DNA of 64,000 nucleotides from an uncultured Bacteroidales bacterium (GCA_937898885.1 CALDKD010000071.1:4701-68700); one strand, 5' to 3'. Shown: positions 42,918 through 52,594, counted from the stretch's first letter. The notes: generated by a model from the sequence alone, not told the origin. Translations and numbers: made by a program.

Positions 42918-45698
42918 TTAGTGTGCCTCCAGCCAGTTATTGCCCCATCCGCAGTCTGCCAGCAGCCTTACGGACATCGGATATGCGTTCTGCATCTCCT
43001 CCATAACGATGGTGCTTACCAGGTTCTCCTCGCCCGGAACCACATTGAAGTTTAACTCATCGTGAACCTGAAGAATCATTTGCGAGCGCGCCCCGGACTC
43101 TTTCAGACGTCTGCTTATTCTTACCATCGCACATTTTATGATATCAGCCGCACTGCCCTGAATAGGCGCGTTCACAGCATTCCGTTCCGCATATCCTCTT
43201 ACTGTGGCGTTATGCGATGTTATGTCAGGAAGGTATCTTTTCCTATGCATCAGTGTCTCAATATATCCTTTCCGGCGGGCATCCTCAATCTGTCGGTTGA
43301 TATAGTCGCGTATTCCGGGATATGTCTTGAAATAGTTTTCTATCAGTTCTTTCGCCTCAGTTCTGCTTACCTTCATCCTTTCGGCCAGACCGAAGGCAGA
43401 TATGCCGTAAATGATGCCGAAGTTTGCTGTCTTGGCTTTTGCACGCTCTGATTTCGTAACCTCTTCTACCGGTTTGTGGAAAATCTTGGCGGCTGTGGCG
43501 GCGTGAATGTCCTCTCCTTTGGCAAAATCCTCAAGCATATTGGCATCTCCGCTCAGATGTGCCATAATACGCAACTCTATTTGTGAGTAGTCCGCAGAGA
43601 AGAACTTGCATCCCGGATCGGGAATGAAGGCTTTCCTGACCTCTTTTCCATCCTCATCCCTGACAGGAATGTTCTGCAGGTTTGGGTTGCTTGAGCTGAG
43701 CCTTCCTGTGGCGGTTACTGTCTGGTTGAACGATGTGTGAATCTTTCCTGTCTGTGTGCTGACAATTGCGGGGAGTGCGTCAACGTAGGTTCCTGTTAGT
43801 TTTTTCAGCCCCCTGTATTGAAGTATTTTCTCTACCACAGGGCTCTTGTCACGTAAACCCTCAAGCACTTCCTCGGATGTTACATATTGTCCGCTCTTTG
43901 TCTTCTTTGCCTTGTCGGAGAGTCTCAGCTTGTCGAAAAGCACCTCTCCCACTTGCTTTGGTGACAGAATATTGAAACTGAATCCAACCTCCTGGAATAT
44001 CTCCTGCTCTAAGGCCAGCATTCTGTCTGTAAACAAGCGGCTGCTCTCCTGCAAGGCTTTCGGGTCAATGCGCGCGCCACATCTTTCCATATCGGCCAAT
44101 ACTCCTGTCAGTGGCATCTCTATCTCGTTAAACAGTTGCCAGGTGCCGTCTTTATTAAGCATATCACTCAAGAGTGGCTCAAGTTTGAGAGACAAGACTG
44201 CCTTATGTCCTGAAATCCTGCTGACTTTATCCATATCAGGTGTGAAAAACAGCATGCCTTCGGTTTGCGGCTGCTCATCGTTGTCCGGTATGGTCTCTTT
44301 CAATATGGTCTCTGATAGGAATTCCAGACTATGCTTCTGTTCCGGTTGGAGTACATAGTGGGCGACCATTGTATCGAATGAGGTTCCTTTTATGGTAATG
44401 CCCAATCCTGCAAGTGCCAGGATAGCCGGTTTGATGTTATGTGAGATTTTCAAAATGCTCTCATTCTCCATAATATCTCTGACTATGGAGCAGAATGTGG
44501 CACATTCGTCTTTGCTGTCCGGTTTTGGCAGATACCAGGCCGTATCAGGTGATGTTGCGAACCCTATTCCGGTTATTTCAGCAAAAACGGGATTGCCTTG
44601 GGTTGTGTCAATCTGGAATGCTATTTTTCCGGCCTTTTCGCAAGCTTTGGTAAATGATAATGTATCTTGCTTGTTATCAATGATTTTAATGGCCAGCTCA
44701 ACGGGTCTTACCTCGCTGAGATTCTCATTTTTGAAATTTCCCGTACCATCCTGCGTAAATATGTCAAAGATATTGGCCTGAAAACCCTCGGGTGTCTGAT
44801 CTGCCGGAGTCTTTTGTGTGTCATCATCATACTCGCGCATAATTCTTCCAAGAAGTCCTTTCATCTCAAGTTCTTCAAGAATTTTGCGAAGCTTACCAAG
44901 ATCAGGTGTCTGCCTCTTGAGTGATTCCATATCAAGCTCAATAGGAACGTCGGTTCTTATTGTCGCAAGCATTTTGCTGAATTTTATTTTTCCGGCATTT
45001 TCCTCAACCTTCTCCTTCAGCGCACCCTTCAGTTTGTCTGTGTTCTCAAGAAGGTTCTCAATGCTTCCAAAATCGGCAATCAGTTTTTGTGCAGTCTTTG
45101 GTCCTACCCCCGGACATCCAGGAATGTTGTCGGCACTGTCGCCCATCAATCCAAGAAGATCGATAATCTGGGATGTATTCTCTATGCCATACTTTTCCAG
45201 TACCGCCGCGGTATCCATTACCTCATATCCTTTATCTCCGTATTTTGGACGATAAATCCGGGCTTTTTCAGTTACAAGCTGACAATAATCCTTATCCGGA
45301 GTAAGCATATAGGTATCGATCTCTTTCTTGTCGGCCTGTTTTGAGAGAGTACCTATTACATCGTCTGCCTCAAATCCCTCAACCTCGAGTATTGGTATAT
45401 TGAATGCACGGATAATTTCTTTAATAACAGGTACGGATTCCCTGATTACCTCTGGTGTCTCTTGCCGCTGTGCCTTGTATTCATCGTACAGCTTATGGCG
45501 GAATGTACCTCCCGCAGGATCAAATGCTATTCCTATGTGTGTTGGATTTTCCTTCCCTAGAATCTCCATCAGAGTATTGACGAATCCTAAAATTGCCGAT
45601 GTATTCACACCTTTTGAGTTGATTCGTGGTGTTTTTATCATAGCATAATATGCCCGGAAAATCAGGGCGTATGCGTCTAGCAAGAACAATTTTTCCAT
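42918..45698 (-). CDS. polA: DNA polymerase I with a degenerate proofreading domain
   Basis: 926 residues: 5'-3' exonuclease (1-290), 3'-5' exonuclease-like (~330-515) and polymerase (~530-926). Polymerase motifs are intact: DYSQIELRIMAH (A), KAKTANFGIIYG (B, O helix) and QVHDELNF (C). The FEN-type 5' nuclease residues are intact (FEADDVIG, GDSADNIPG). The middle domain has lost its catalytic residues: where E. coli has Asp355-Thr-Glu357 this has Gln362-Ile-Asp364; Asp424 is Ala425; Asp501 is Lys499. It should replicate and repair DNA without proofreading, as Taq does. Separated from ychF by 70 nt holding the ychF promoter. Confidence 0.96.
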   Translation of the reverse strand: MEKLFLLDAYALIFRAYYAMIKTPRINSKGVNTSAILGFVNTLMEILGKENPTHIGIAFDPAGGTFRHKLYDEYKAQRQETPEVIRESVPVIKEIIRAFNIPILEVEGFEADDVIGTLSKQADKKEIDTYMLTPDKDYCQLVTEKARIYRPKYGDKGYEVMDTAAVLEKYGIENTSQIIDLLGLMGDSADNIPGCPGVGPKTAQKLIADFGSIENLLENTDKLKGALKEKVEENAGKIKFSKMLATIRTDVPIELDMESLKRQTPDLGKLRKILEELEMKGLLGRIMREYDDDTQKTPADQTPEGFQANIFDIFTQDGTGNFKNENLSEVRPVELAIKIIDNKQDTLSFTKACEKAGKIAFQIDTTQGNPVFAEITGIGFATSPDTAWYLPKPDSKDECATFCSIVRDIMENESILKISHNIKPAILALAGLGITIKGTSFDTMVAHYVLQPEQKHSLEFLSETILKETIPDNDEQPQTEGMLFFTPDMDKVSRISGHKAVLSLKLEPLLSDMLNKDGTWQLFNEIEMPLTGVLADMERCGARIDPKALQESSRLFTDRMLALEQEIFQEVGFSFNILSPKQVGEVLFDKLRLSDKAKKTKSGQYVTSEEVLEGLRDKSPVVEKILQYRGLKKLTGTYVDALPAIVSTQTGKIHTSFNQTVTATGRLSSSNPNLQNIPVRDEDGKEVRKAFIPDPGCKFFSADYSQIELRIMAHLSGDANMLEDFAKGEDIHAATAAKIFHKPVEEVTKSERAKAKTANFGIIYGISAFGLAERMKVSRTEAKELIENYFKTYPGIRDYINRQIEDARRKGYIETLMHRKRYLPDITSHNATVRGYAERNAVNAPIQGSAADIIKCAMVRISRRLKESGARSQMILQVHDELNFNVVPGEENLVSTIVMEEMQNAYPMSVRLLADCGWGNNWLEAH

Positions 45699-45794
45699 AA
45701 ATATTCTATTTCGAAAGATATTCCTATCAGTGTGTAAAGATAATAATTTTCCATTCAGGATAGGTGTTCAGTAGGGTCTATCCCGTTTTTTCAT

Positions 45795-45802
45795 TAATTT
45801 TG
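45795..45802 (+). promoter_or_regulatory. -7 promoter element for the polyprenyl synthase gene
   Basis: TAATTTTG, 18 nt before the ATG at 45821. It lies inside the longer in-frame extension starting at 45764, so that start is rejected. Confidence 0.55.
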
Positions 45803-45820
45803 CATCCACAAATTATTGAA

Positions 45821-46798
45821 ATGGACGTAGAGTTGTACAAATCGGTCGTAGAGCCTGTGGAATCTGAGCTGAGCGAGTTTAAGCGTCATTTCCACGGACT
45901 GTTTGTTACGAATGACTCATTCGTACGTCCGTTGCTCGATATGCTGAGCCGCAAAGAGGGAAAAATGCTTCGTCCTTTGCTTGTGCTGCTCACTGGTAAG
46001 TATTTCGGATTTCCTACCACAAGACTGTACAATCTGGCCTCTTCTTTGGAATTGCTTCATACCTCGTCATTGATTCACGATGATATAGTGGACAACAGTA
46101 TGTTGCGGAGGGGCGAGCCATCTGTCAATGCCGTTTACGACAATAAGATAGCTGTGCTGTTGGGTGATTATGTAGTGGCTATGTCCTTGTCGGAGATGTA
46201 TGCTACCGGGGTTGTCCGCAATTTCGGATTTTTTTCTGAGTTGTCCAGGACTCTTTCCTCCGGTGAGATTACGCAATTGTTCATCAGGTCAGCCGAGGAT
46301 TTGTCTGAAGAGAGTTATGTGGACATCATTACCAGAAAAACCGCTTGTCTTTTCTCTTGTTGTGCAAGACTGGCTTCCATCACTTGTGGCGCTTCTGACG
46401 AGTTGTCTGACCAGTTCGCTTCGTTTGGCAAGTATGCCGGCATCTGTTTTCAGATAAAGGATGACATTTTTGATTATTTCGATTCACCCGAGACTGGAAA
46501 ACCATCGGGTAACGACCTGTCTGAGGGAAAGATAACGCTGCCAGCCATTTATGCCATAAGAAATTCCTCTGATGACTGGTCTCAGATGGTACGTGATATC
46601 CGTAGTTGTACGGCTACTCCCGACCAGTTACGCACAGTGGCTGCTTTCACCGTTGAGAACGGCGGTATTGAGTATGCTGAGGATTGCATGATGCAATACA
46701 AAGAAAAGGCACTCGCGTGCCTTCCGTCTGATATGCCTTCAGGACTCAGAAAAGCCTTTGAAAGCTATCTGTTGCTGATTGTCAACAGGAATTCCTAA
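45821..46798 (+). CDS. Polyprenyl diphosphate synthase (trans, long-chain)
   Basis: 325 residues from the ATG at 45821, chosen because the promoter -7 box lies just upstream. Condenses isopentenyl diphosphate onto an allylic primer, most likely to make the side chain of menaquinone. Both aspartate-rich motifs are present: DDIVD (87-91) and DDIFD (214-218), along with the LEGKITLPAIYA-like DLSEGKITLPAIY segment. Bulky residues before the first motif (SLELLHTSS) suggest a long product, but chain length cannot be set from this. Convergent with deoC, overlapping by 4 nt. Confidence 0.93.
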   Translation: MDVELYKSVVEPVESELSEFKRHFHGLFVTNDSFVRPLLDMLSRKEGKMLRPLLVLLTGKYFGFPTTRLYNLASSLELLHTSSLIHDDIVDNSMLRRGEPSVNAVYDNKIAVLLGDYVVAMSLSEMYATGVVRNFGFFSELSRTLSSGEITQLFIRSAEDLSEESYVDIITRKTACLFSCCARLASITCGASDELSDQFASFGKYAGICFQIKDDIFDYFDSPETGKPSGNDLSEGKITLPAIYAIRNSSDDWSQMVRDIRSCTATPDQLRTVAAFTVENGGIEYAEDCMMQYKEKALACLPSDMPSGLRKAFESYLLLIVNRNS

Positions 46799-47697
46799 AG
46801 TGAGCAACTCTCTCCCGTCACCTTTGAGATGATAGTTGATGCCAGTCTGCTGGCACCAATCCTGAACAGGGATTTGTCTATCCATTCCTCGCCAAGAACT
46901 GTTTTTGCTATCGCATAGTACAATAGCGCATCCTCTATTGTGCTTATACCTCCTGCGGCCTTGATACCAATCTTTCTGTCGTTTTCATCGTTGTATTCCT
47001 TAATGGCCTGACACATTACGTAGAAGGCCTCAGGAGTAGCTCCTACGGGTTCTTTTCCTGTAGATGTCTTGATGAAGTCAGCGCCGGCATACATAGCCAT
47101 AATAGCAGCTTTCTTTACGTTGCGCAAATTACCCAACGCACCCGTTTCCAGAATTACTTTCAATGTGTTTTCTCCGCAAACTTCCCTGATCTCGCCTATC
47201 TCATCGGCGATATATTCGTAATCTCCTGATAGGAACCTACCTACAGGCTGTACTATGTCAATTTCCTCTGCACCATCGTGTATGGCCATTGCCGTCTCGG
47301 CTATCTTTATCTCTGTGGGAGTCTGTGAGGATGGGAACCCGCCACTTACGCATGCCACGCTGATACCGTCTATCTCCAGCGCCTTGCTGACTGTCTCTGC
47401 AAAGCATGGGTAAACGCATATTGCCGCAAATGATGGAATCTCCGGGTTTTTATCAAAGAAATCATTTACTTTTTCTGTAAGTGCAAGTATGCTCTCCTCG
47501 CTGTCGGTGGTTTTGAGCGACGTATAGTCAAGGCTGCCAATTATTTTAAGAAGCTCGTTTGTTCCATATTTGTCAATCTGCTTCTTTATGGCGTTAATTG
47601 CCTTTTCAACGCCTTTTTCATCAACATTAAGATTGTACTTTGAGAAAGCCTCGCTGTACCTGTCTGTCTGATTCTCGTAATTTTCGCTGTATTCCAT
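46795..47697 (-). CDS. deoC: Deoxyribose-phosphate aldolase
   Basis: 300 residues; cleaves 2-deoxyribose 5-phosphate to glyceraldehyde 3-phosphate and acetaldehyde. The Schiff-base Lys210 lies in DFIKTSTGK and the second active-site Lys246 in GIKAAGGI; EEIDIVQPVG and the phosphate-binding GGIST also match. The N terminus is ~50 residues longer than in the E. coli enzyme and is predicted helical. Its ATG overlaps the dtd stop as TAATG, so it is translationally coupled to it. Confidence 0.96.
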   Translation of the reverse strand: MEYSENYENQTDRYSEAFSKYNLNVDEKGVEKAINAIKKQIDKYGTNELLKIIGSLDYTSLKTTDSEESILALTEKVNDFFDKNPEIPSFAAICVYPCFAETVSKALEIDGISVACVSGGFPSSQTPTEIKIAETAMAIHDGAEEIDIVQPVGRFLSGDYEYIADEIGEIREVCGENTLKVILETGALGNLRNVKKAAIMAMYAGADFIKTSTGKEPVGATPEAFYVMCQAIKEYNDENDRKIGIKAAGGISTIEDALLYYAIAKTVLGEEWIDKSLFRIGASRLASTIISKVTGESCSL

Positions 47698-48149
47698 TAT
47701 TCCTTGTTTTTAGTATCCATTGTTATAGTAACCGGGCCATCGTTGATCAGCGCAACCTTCATATCCGCCCCAAATACGCCTTTTTGTACCTTTATGCCAC
47801 TCTCTTTCTCTACTGTCTGGCAAAACAGCTCATACATTGGTTTTGAGAATTCCGGTTTTGAGGCCTTAATGTAAGAGGGTCTGTTTCCCTTTTTTGTCTG
47901 AGCCATCAGTGTAAATTGGCTGATAATCATCAATTCGCCTTTAATATCCTTTACAGAGAGGTTCATAACCCCGTTTTCATCGTCAAATACCCGCAAGTTT
48001 GATATCTTGCCCGCAAGCCATTCCGCGTCTTCCTGAGTGTCGGCATCTTCTATGCCCACAAGTATCATCAGTCCCTTGCCAATTCCTGAGACAGTTGTGC
48101 CACCGACGGTTACGCTGCATTCCAATACTCGTTGAATAACTACTCTCAT
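47697..48149 (-). CDS. dtd: D-aminoacyl-tRNA deacylase
   Basis: 150 residues; removes D-amino acids (and glycine from tRNA-Ala) wrongly loaded on tRNAs. The family's two signature motifs are present: SQFTLMAQTKKGNRPSY (motif SQFTL) and the NDGPVTI Gly-cisPro loop that rejects L-amino acids. Full length. Overlaps uvrC by ATGA upstream and deoC by TAATG downstream. Confidence 0.96.
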   Translation of the reverse strand: MRVVIQRVLECSVTVGGTTVSGIGKGLMILVGIEDADTQEDAEWLAGKISNLRVFDDENGVMNLSVKDIKGELMIISQFTLMAQTKKGNRPSYIKASKPEFSKPMYELFCQTVEKESGIKVQKGVFGADMKVALINDGPVTITMDTKNKE

Positions 48150-49975
48150 ACAGTCTCCTTATGAAAATGCCTGAACACCTTATCTGCCTTGCTTTTACCT
48201 ATCACTTCAGCCAGCTCTTCTATCTCAGCCTCAGATATTCGCTTGACACTCTTGAATTTAAGTAACATCTCACTGGCAGTCTTGTCACCGATTCCCTCTA
48301 TCTCATTCAGTTCTGATTGTGTCTGTCTTTTGCTTCTTTTCCTTTTATGGAAAGATATAGCCACCCGGTGAACCTCATCCTGCATCTGCTCCAAAAGCCG
48401 GAACAATTCACTATCTGGCCTCACACCTACCTCTGCTTGTGGGAATCCATATAGAAGACCAGATGTCCTGTGGTGTCCGTTCTTTACCAATCCTGCAATT
48501 CCTATATTGATATTCAGTGCGTTAACCACTTCTTTGGCAACGGTCATCTGCCCTTTTCCTCCATCAACTATTATCAGATCCGGCATTTTGCCATCCTCAT
48601 TCAGAATTCTGGTGTATCTTCTTGTCAGAACCTCATTCATTGAGCCGTAATCATCTCCTCCCGCATCACTCTTTATATTATAGAGCCTGTACTCTTTTCT
48701 TGCCGGTTTGGCTTTCTCATATACTACACAAGCTGCTACCGCATCTGTTCCCTGTATGTGTGAGTTGTCAAAGCACTCAATTCTCATCGGTAGTCTTTCC
48801 AGTCCAAGCAGATTCTGAAGCTCTTTCAGAAGCCTTACCTGCTTTTGCTCGGGATTCAGTTTGTCGCTTCTCTTCAATCTGTCAGCACGATACTGTCTCA
48901 CGTTTAACTGAGAGAGTGTAAGAAGCTTTTTCTTCTCTCCCCTTTGCGGAACAGTCCAGGTAATACCCTCAATATCTGTGTCTGGCATAAATGGAAGTAC
49001 AATTTCCCTCGCGTTGCTATTATAGCGCTCTCTCATCTCCACTATGGCATTCATTATCAAATCATTCACATCCTCGTCCAATTTGTTCTTGAATTCAAAT
49101 GTGAATGCCTGATTAATACATCCTTCAGTAACGTGCATATAGTTGACGAATACGGTTCCATCAGCATCCTGCTCACCGCTGAATACATCGATAGGCTCGT
49201 TTACGTCTGCAATTACCAGACTTTTCTCTCTAAAGGCCGAGAGCACCGATATTTTTTCCTTTATCTTCTGTGCCTCCTCAAATTTCAACTCTGCGGCCAG
49301 AACTCTCATTCTTTCCTTTAATTGTTGGATGAGAAGGGTCGATTTACCTTTAAGAATCTGCCTTATCTCATCTATTTGTATCTGGTACTTTATTTTTGAT
49401 TCCGCGCCTATGCAGGGAGCGTTGCAATTCTTAATCTGATATTCAAGACAATCGCGGTATTTACCTTTTTCTATTTCTTTCTCAACGATGTCCTGTCTGC
49501 AGCTCCTTATACTATAAAGTTTTTTAAAAAGCTCCAAAAGTGCGTTAAGTGTAGATACGTGGCTGTAAGGTCCATAGTATTCCGATCCATTCCTGATTAT
49601 ATTACGGGTTTTGAATACTCTTGGAAAATCCTCTTTCGTTATACAGATTGACGGGTAAGTTTTGTCATCTTTAAGCAATATATTGTATCGCGGCTTGTAT
49701 TTCTTAATAAGATTGTTCTCAAGAAGCAATGCATCCCACTCTGTATTTACTACCACGTATTTAATATCTCTTATCTTGCTTACCAGAATCCTTGTCTTAG
49801 CTGATATCTGATCTTTGTTAAAGTATGAGCTTACGCGTCTTTTTAAATTCTTGGCTTTTCCTACATAAATTACTTTACCGGTATCATCTAAATACTGGTA
49901 GCAACCTGGTGTCTCAGGGAGATTGTTTACTATCCCCTTGATGTGCTCACGATATGTCGTCTTTTCTCCTTCCAA
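48146..49975 (-). CDS. uvrC: UvrABC excinuclease subunit C
   Basis: 609 residues; makes both incisions in nucleotide-excision repair. Order of domains: GIY-YIG nuclease (~15-95; GCYQYLDDTGKVIYVGKAKNL), UVR UvrB-binding motif (~205-240), RNase H-like C-terminal nuclease (~385-545, with ECFDNSHIQGTDAVA and IIVDGGKGQ), and a tandem HhH (~555-600, GIGDKTASEMLLKF). Length is standard. It starts 2 nt after apt. Confidence 0.98.
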   Translation of the reverse strand: MEGEKTTYREHIKGIVNNLPETPGCYQYLDDTGKVIYVGKAKNLKRRVSSYFNKDQISAKTRILVSKIRDIKYVVVNTEWDALLLENNLIKKYKPRYNILLKDDKTYPSICITKEDFPRVFKTRNIIRNGSEYYGPYSHVSTLNALLELFKKLYSIRSCRQDIVEKEIEKGKYRDCLEYQIKNCNAPCIGAESKIKYQIQIDEIRQILKGKSTLLIQQLKERMRVLAAELKFEEAQKIKEKISVLSAFREKSLVIADVNEPIDVFSGEQDADGTVFVNYMHVTEGCINQAFTFEFKNKLDEDVNDLIMNAIVEMRERYNSNAREIVLPFMPDTDIEGITWTVPQRGEKKKLLTLSQLNVRQYRADRLKRSDKLNPEQKQVRLLKELQNLLGLERLPMRIECFDNSHIQGTDAVAACVVYEKAKPARKEYRLYNIKSDAGGDDYGSMNEVLTRRYTRILNEDGKMPDLIIVDGGKGQMTVAKEVVNALNINIGIAGLVKNGHHRTSGLLYGFPQAEVGVRPDSELFRLLEQMQDEVHRVAISFHKRKRSKRQTQSELNEIEGIGDKTASEMLLKFKSVKRISEAEIEELAEVIGKSKADKVFRHFHKETV

Positions 49976-49977
49976 TT

Positions 49978-50517
49978 TTAAATGTCAAGCTCATCCATTT
50001 CTATCAGACTGTATATCTCAACATCCTCAGGAAATCTTTCCCTGGAGTTGAAATTGGTAAGCTCTATGATGAAGTTTGCCATAACTTTCCTCGGATTGAA
50101 CTGGCTGACCATCTTGCAGGCTGCGCTCGATGTTCCTCCTGTCGCAAGAAGGTCGTCGTGTACAAGCACTACATCGTTCTCGTTTATTGAGTCTTTGTGC
50201 ATCTCAATGCGGTCGAATCCGTACTCTTTCTTGTATTCTATGCTGACCTTCTCGTATGGCAGCTTTCCGGGCTTTCTGATAGGAACAAATCCCGCACCTA
50301 ATTTTTCTGCAAGAATCGCGCCCACTACAAAACCTCTGGATTCTATTCCACAAACCTTTGTAATTCCTTTGTCCTTGTAGTATTCGTATATAGTATCTAC
50401 AATTTCCCTTAAATCCTCAGGTACCATAAACCAGGAGGTAACATCTTTAAATTGTACACCTGTCATCGGATAGTCTGGGATGTTCCGAAGATCTTTCAAT
50501 AATGATTGTCTGCTCAT
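49978..50517 (-). CDS. apt: Adenine phosphoribosyltransferase
   Basis: 179 residues; salvages adenine by joining it to PRPP to give AMP. The PRPP-binding loop VVLVHDDLLATGGTSSAA and the GIESRGFVVGAILAEKLGAGFVPIRKPGKLP block with the flexible loop are diagnostic. Located in the mnmG-apt-uvrC-dtd-deoC direction; the 53-nt gap before it contains the parS site. Confidence 0.97.
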   Translation of the reverse strand: MSRQSLLKDLRNIPDYPMTGVQFKDVTSWFMVPEDLREIVDTIYEYYKDKGITKVCGIESRGFVVGAILAEKLGAGFVPIRKPGKLPYEKVSIEYKKEYGFDRIEMHKDSINENDVVLVHDDLLATGGTSSAACKMVSQFNPRKVMANFIIELTNFNSRERFPEDVEIYSLIEMDELDI

Positions 50518-50554
50518 CTTATGTTGTTGTTATTAATTAGCGGTTATTTGAAAT

Positions 50555-50570
50555 TGTTCCACGTGAAACA
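50555..50570. promoter_or_regulatory. parS centromere-like site (ParB binding)
   Basis: TGTTCCACGTGAAACA is a perfect 16-of-16 match to the bacterial parS consensus TGTTNCACGTGAAACA. It ends at the base before the mnmG stop codon and lies in the mnmG-apt gap. ParB spreads from such sites to help condensin load and segregate origins; they cluster near oriC, and mnmG (gidA) is often origin-proximal. A 16-bp match with one free position is not expected by chance in a 64-kb window. Confidence 0.9.
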
Positions 50571-52445
50571 TTATCTGTTCAGCAATACCAAAAGGACATT
50601 GATGTCGCTTGGCGATACCCCTGGAATACGGCTTGCCTGCGCCAGTGTCTCTGGGTCTATCCTGCAGAGCTTTTGTCTGGCCTCTGTGGAAAGAGACTGT
50701 AGCGATGCATAGTCAAACCGTCCTTTGATTTTAATATTCTCAAGACGCACCATCTTGTCTGCTATCAGTCTTTCCCTTTCTATGTATCCACTATACTTCA
50801 TGCGTATCTCAGCCGCCTCAATGATCTCCTCGCGTCTCTCTTCCTCAATCTTGTCAAGTTCCTTTTCCAAAGCCTTGATGTATGGCGCTATGTTCTTAAG
50901 AGTGATTTGCGGCCGGTTTATCAAGTCCGTCAGCCTGCAGCCTTCTCTGAGCGGAGTCGTATTCAGCTGCTCAAGCGAGTCGTTGATCAGGGCCGGCTTT
51001 ATTGAATAGTTCTGCGCAAATTCAATGAGCTTGTCAATGGCATTGCGTTTGGATACCATTCTACGGTATCTCTCTTCTGAGGCCAGTCCTATTTTGTATG
51101 CTTTCTCTGTAAGACGGATGTCCGCATCGTCCTGTCTGAGCAGAATCCTGAACTCGGCTCTTGAGGTAAACATCCTATAGGGCTCGTCAACACCTTTTGT
51201 AATAAGGTCGTCTATTAGTACACCTATATATGATTCATCTCGTCCAAGAATCAGAGGCTCTTCTCCCCGGCTTCCCAATGACGCGTTGATTCCGGCTATA
51301 AGTCCTTGACCACCAGCCTCTTCGTATCCTGTGGTGCCGTTTACCTGACCGGCCATATAGAGTCCTTTTATCACTTTTGACTCAAGGCTGGCATTCAGCT
51401 GGGTAGGGTCAAAGTAATCATATTCAATAGCATATCCGGGCCTATATACAACAAGGTCCTTGAATGCCGGTATCTCCTTCAACGCCTTGATTTGCACATC
51501 CATAGGCATTGATGAGGAGAAGCCGTTCAGGTACATCTCGTTGGTGTTCTCGCCCTCCGGCTCCAGAAACAGCTGATGCTTGTCCTTATCAGGGAATGTG
51601 AACAGCTTTGTCTCTATACTCGGGCAATAACGTGGGCCGATGCTTTTTATCTGCCCATTGTACAGGGGTGAGTCGGCAAGTGCGGAACGCAGTATATTGT
51701 GGGCATTCTCATTAGTGAAACAGGTCCAGCAGCACATCTGTCGCAAGTTGCGCTCGGAGTGCATAAATGAGAAGCGATGGAAGTCATCCTCACCGTCCTG
51801 TCTCTCCATCTGCGTGAAGTCAACACTGCGGGAGTCTATCCTTACCGGTGTTCCGGTCTTCATTCTGCCCTGCCTTATTCCGTGTCTTGCTATAGATTCC
51901 GTCAACCCGTATGAGGCCGGTTCCGATATGCGTCCGCCTGGCATTGTGACGTGCCCTATGTGCATCAGGCCATTTAGGAATGTTCCGGTGGTTAATACAA
52001 CGCTTCTTGCTTGAAACTCAGCACCTTGCAATGTCTTGACCCCTTGCACCCTACCCTCTTTGACCACCATTTCGGTCACTGTATCCTGCCAGATGTTAAG
52101 GTTGTCCAGATTCTCCAGAACGTGCCTCCAGTTTTGTACGAACTTTGCCCTGTCGCATTGTGCGCGCGGGCTCCACATAGCAGGACCCTTCGAGCGGTTA
52201 AGTATGCGGAATTGTATTGATGATTGGTCGGTCACTAAGCCCATATAACCTCCCATCGCATCTATTTCTCTTACAATCTGTCCTTTGGCTATTCCGCCTA
52301 TGGCCGGATTGCAACTCATCTGGCCGATTTTAGTCATATCTATGGTGATGAGGCAAGTCCGTGCTCCCATATTTGCGGCAGCAGCGGCAGCCTCGCATCC
52401 CGCGTGGCCTGCACCTATCACTATAACATCGTACCTGAAGTCCAT
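50571..52445 (-). CDS. mnmG: tRNA uridine-5-carboxymethylaminomethyl modification enzyme
   Basis: 624 residues; with MnmE it modifies the wobble uridine of several tRNAs, using FAD and methylene-tetrahydrofolate. The N terminus has the FAD Rossmann motif VIGAGHAGCEAAAAAANMGARTCL; GGQGLIAGINASLGSRG and the VDEPYRMFTSRAEFRILLRQDDAD region, and the C-terminal MnmE-binding helices, match the family. Length is typical. Promoter at 52480. Confidence 0.98.
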   Translation of the reverse strand: MDFRYDVIVIGAGHAGCEAAAAAANMGARTCLITIDMTKIGQMSCNPAIGGIAKGQIVREIDAMGGYMGLVTDQSSIQFRILNRSKGPAMWSPRAQCDRAKFVQNWRHVLENLDNLNIWQDTVTEMVVKEGRVQGVKTLQGAEFQARSVVLTTGTFLNGLMHIGHVTMPGGRISEPASYGLTESIARHGIRQGRMKTGTPVRIDSRSVDFTQMERQDGEDDFHRFSFMHSERNLRQMCCWTCFTNENAHNILRSALADSPLYNGQIKSIGPRYCPSIETKLFTFPDKDKHQLFLEPEGENTNEMYLNGFSSSMPMDVQIKALKEIPAFKDLVVYRPGYAIEYDYFDPTQLNASLESKVIKGLYMAGQVNGTTGYEEAGGQGLIAGINASLGSRGEEPLILGRDESYIGVLIDDLITKGVDEPYRMFTSRAEFRILLRQDDADIRLTEKAYKIGLASEERYRRMVSKRNAIDKLIEFAQNYSIKPALINDSLEQLNTTPLREGCRLTDLINRPQITLKNIAPYIKALEKELDKIEEERREEIIEAAEIRMKYSGYIERERLIADKMVRLENIKIKGRFDYASLQSLSTEARQKLCRIDPETLAQASRIPGVSPSDINVLLVLLNR

Positions 52446-52479
52446 ATTCTATAATCAGAATCGATTCTTAACCTGAGTA

Positions 52480-52487
52480 CAAAATTA
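52480..52487 (-). promoter_or_regulatory. -7 promoter element for mnmG
   Basis: Minus strand TAATTTTG, 34 nt upstream of the mnmG start. A TTG about 22 nt further up (52510-52512) may be the -33 box. Confidence 0.5.
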
Positions 52488-52533
52488 AGGAAAAATAATC
52501 CGTCCTTCCCAATTATGGTCTTATAAGTAATAA

Positions 52534-52573
52534 TAAAAAATCCCAGCTGCCGCATTTCCGGACAGCTGGGATT
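52534..52573 (-). terminator. Rho-independent terminator of the truncated outer-membrane protein gene
   Basis: Perfect 11-bp arms AATCCCAGCTG (52539-52549) and CAGCTGGGATT (52563-52573), with a further CCG/CGG pairing inside the loop. On the minus strand the hairpin is followed by a T-run (complement of 52534-52540). It lies 21 nt after the stop at 52595. Confidence 0.88.
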
Positions 52574-52594
52574 CATGAACTGACTTCAATGCCT

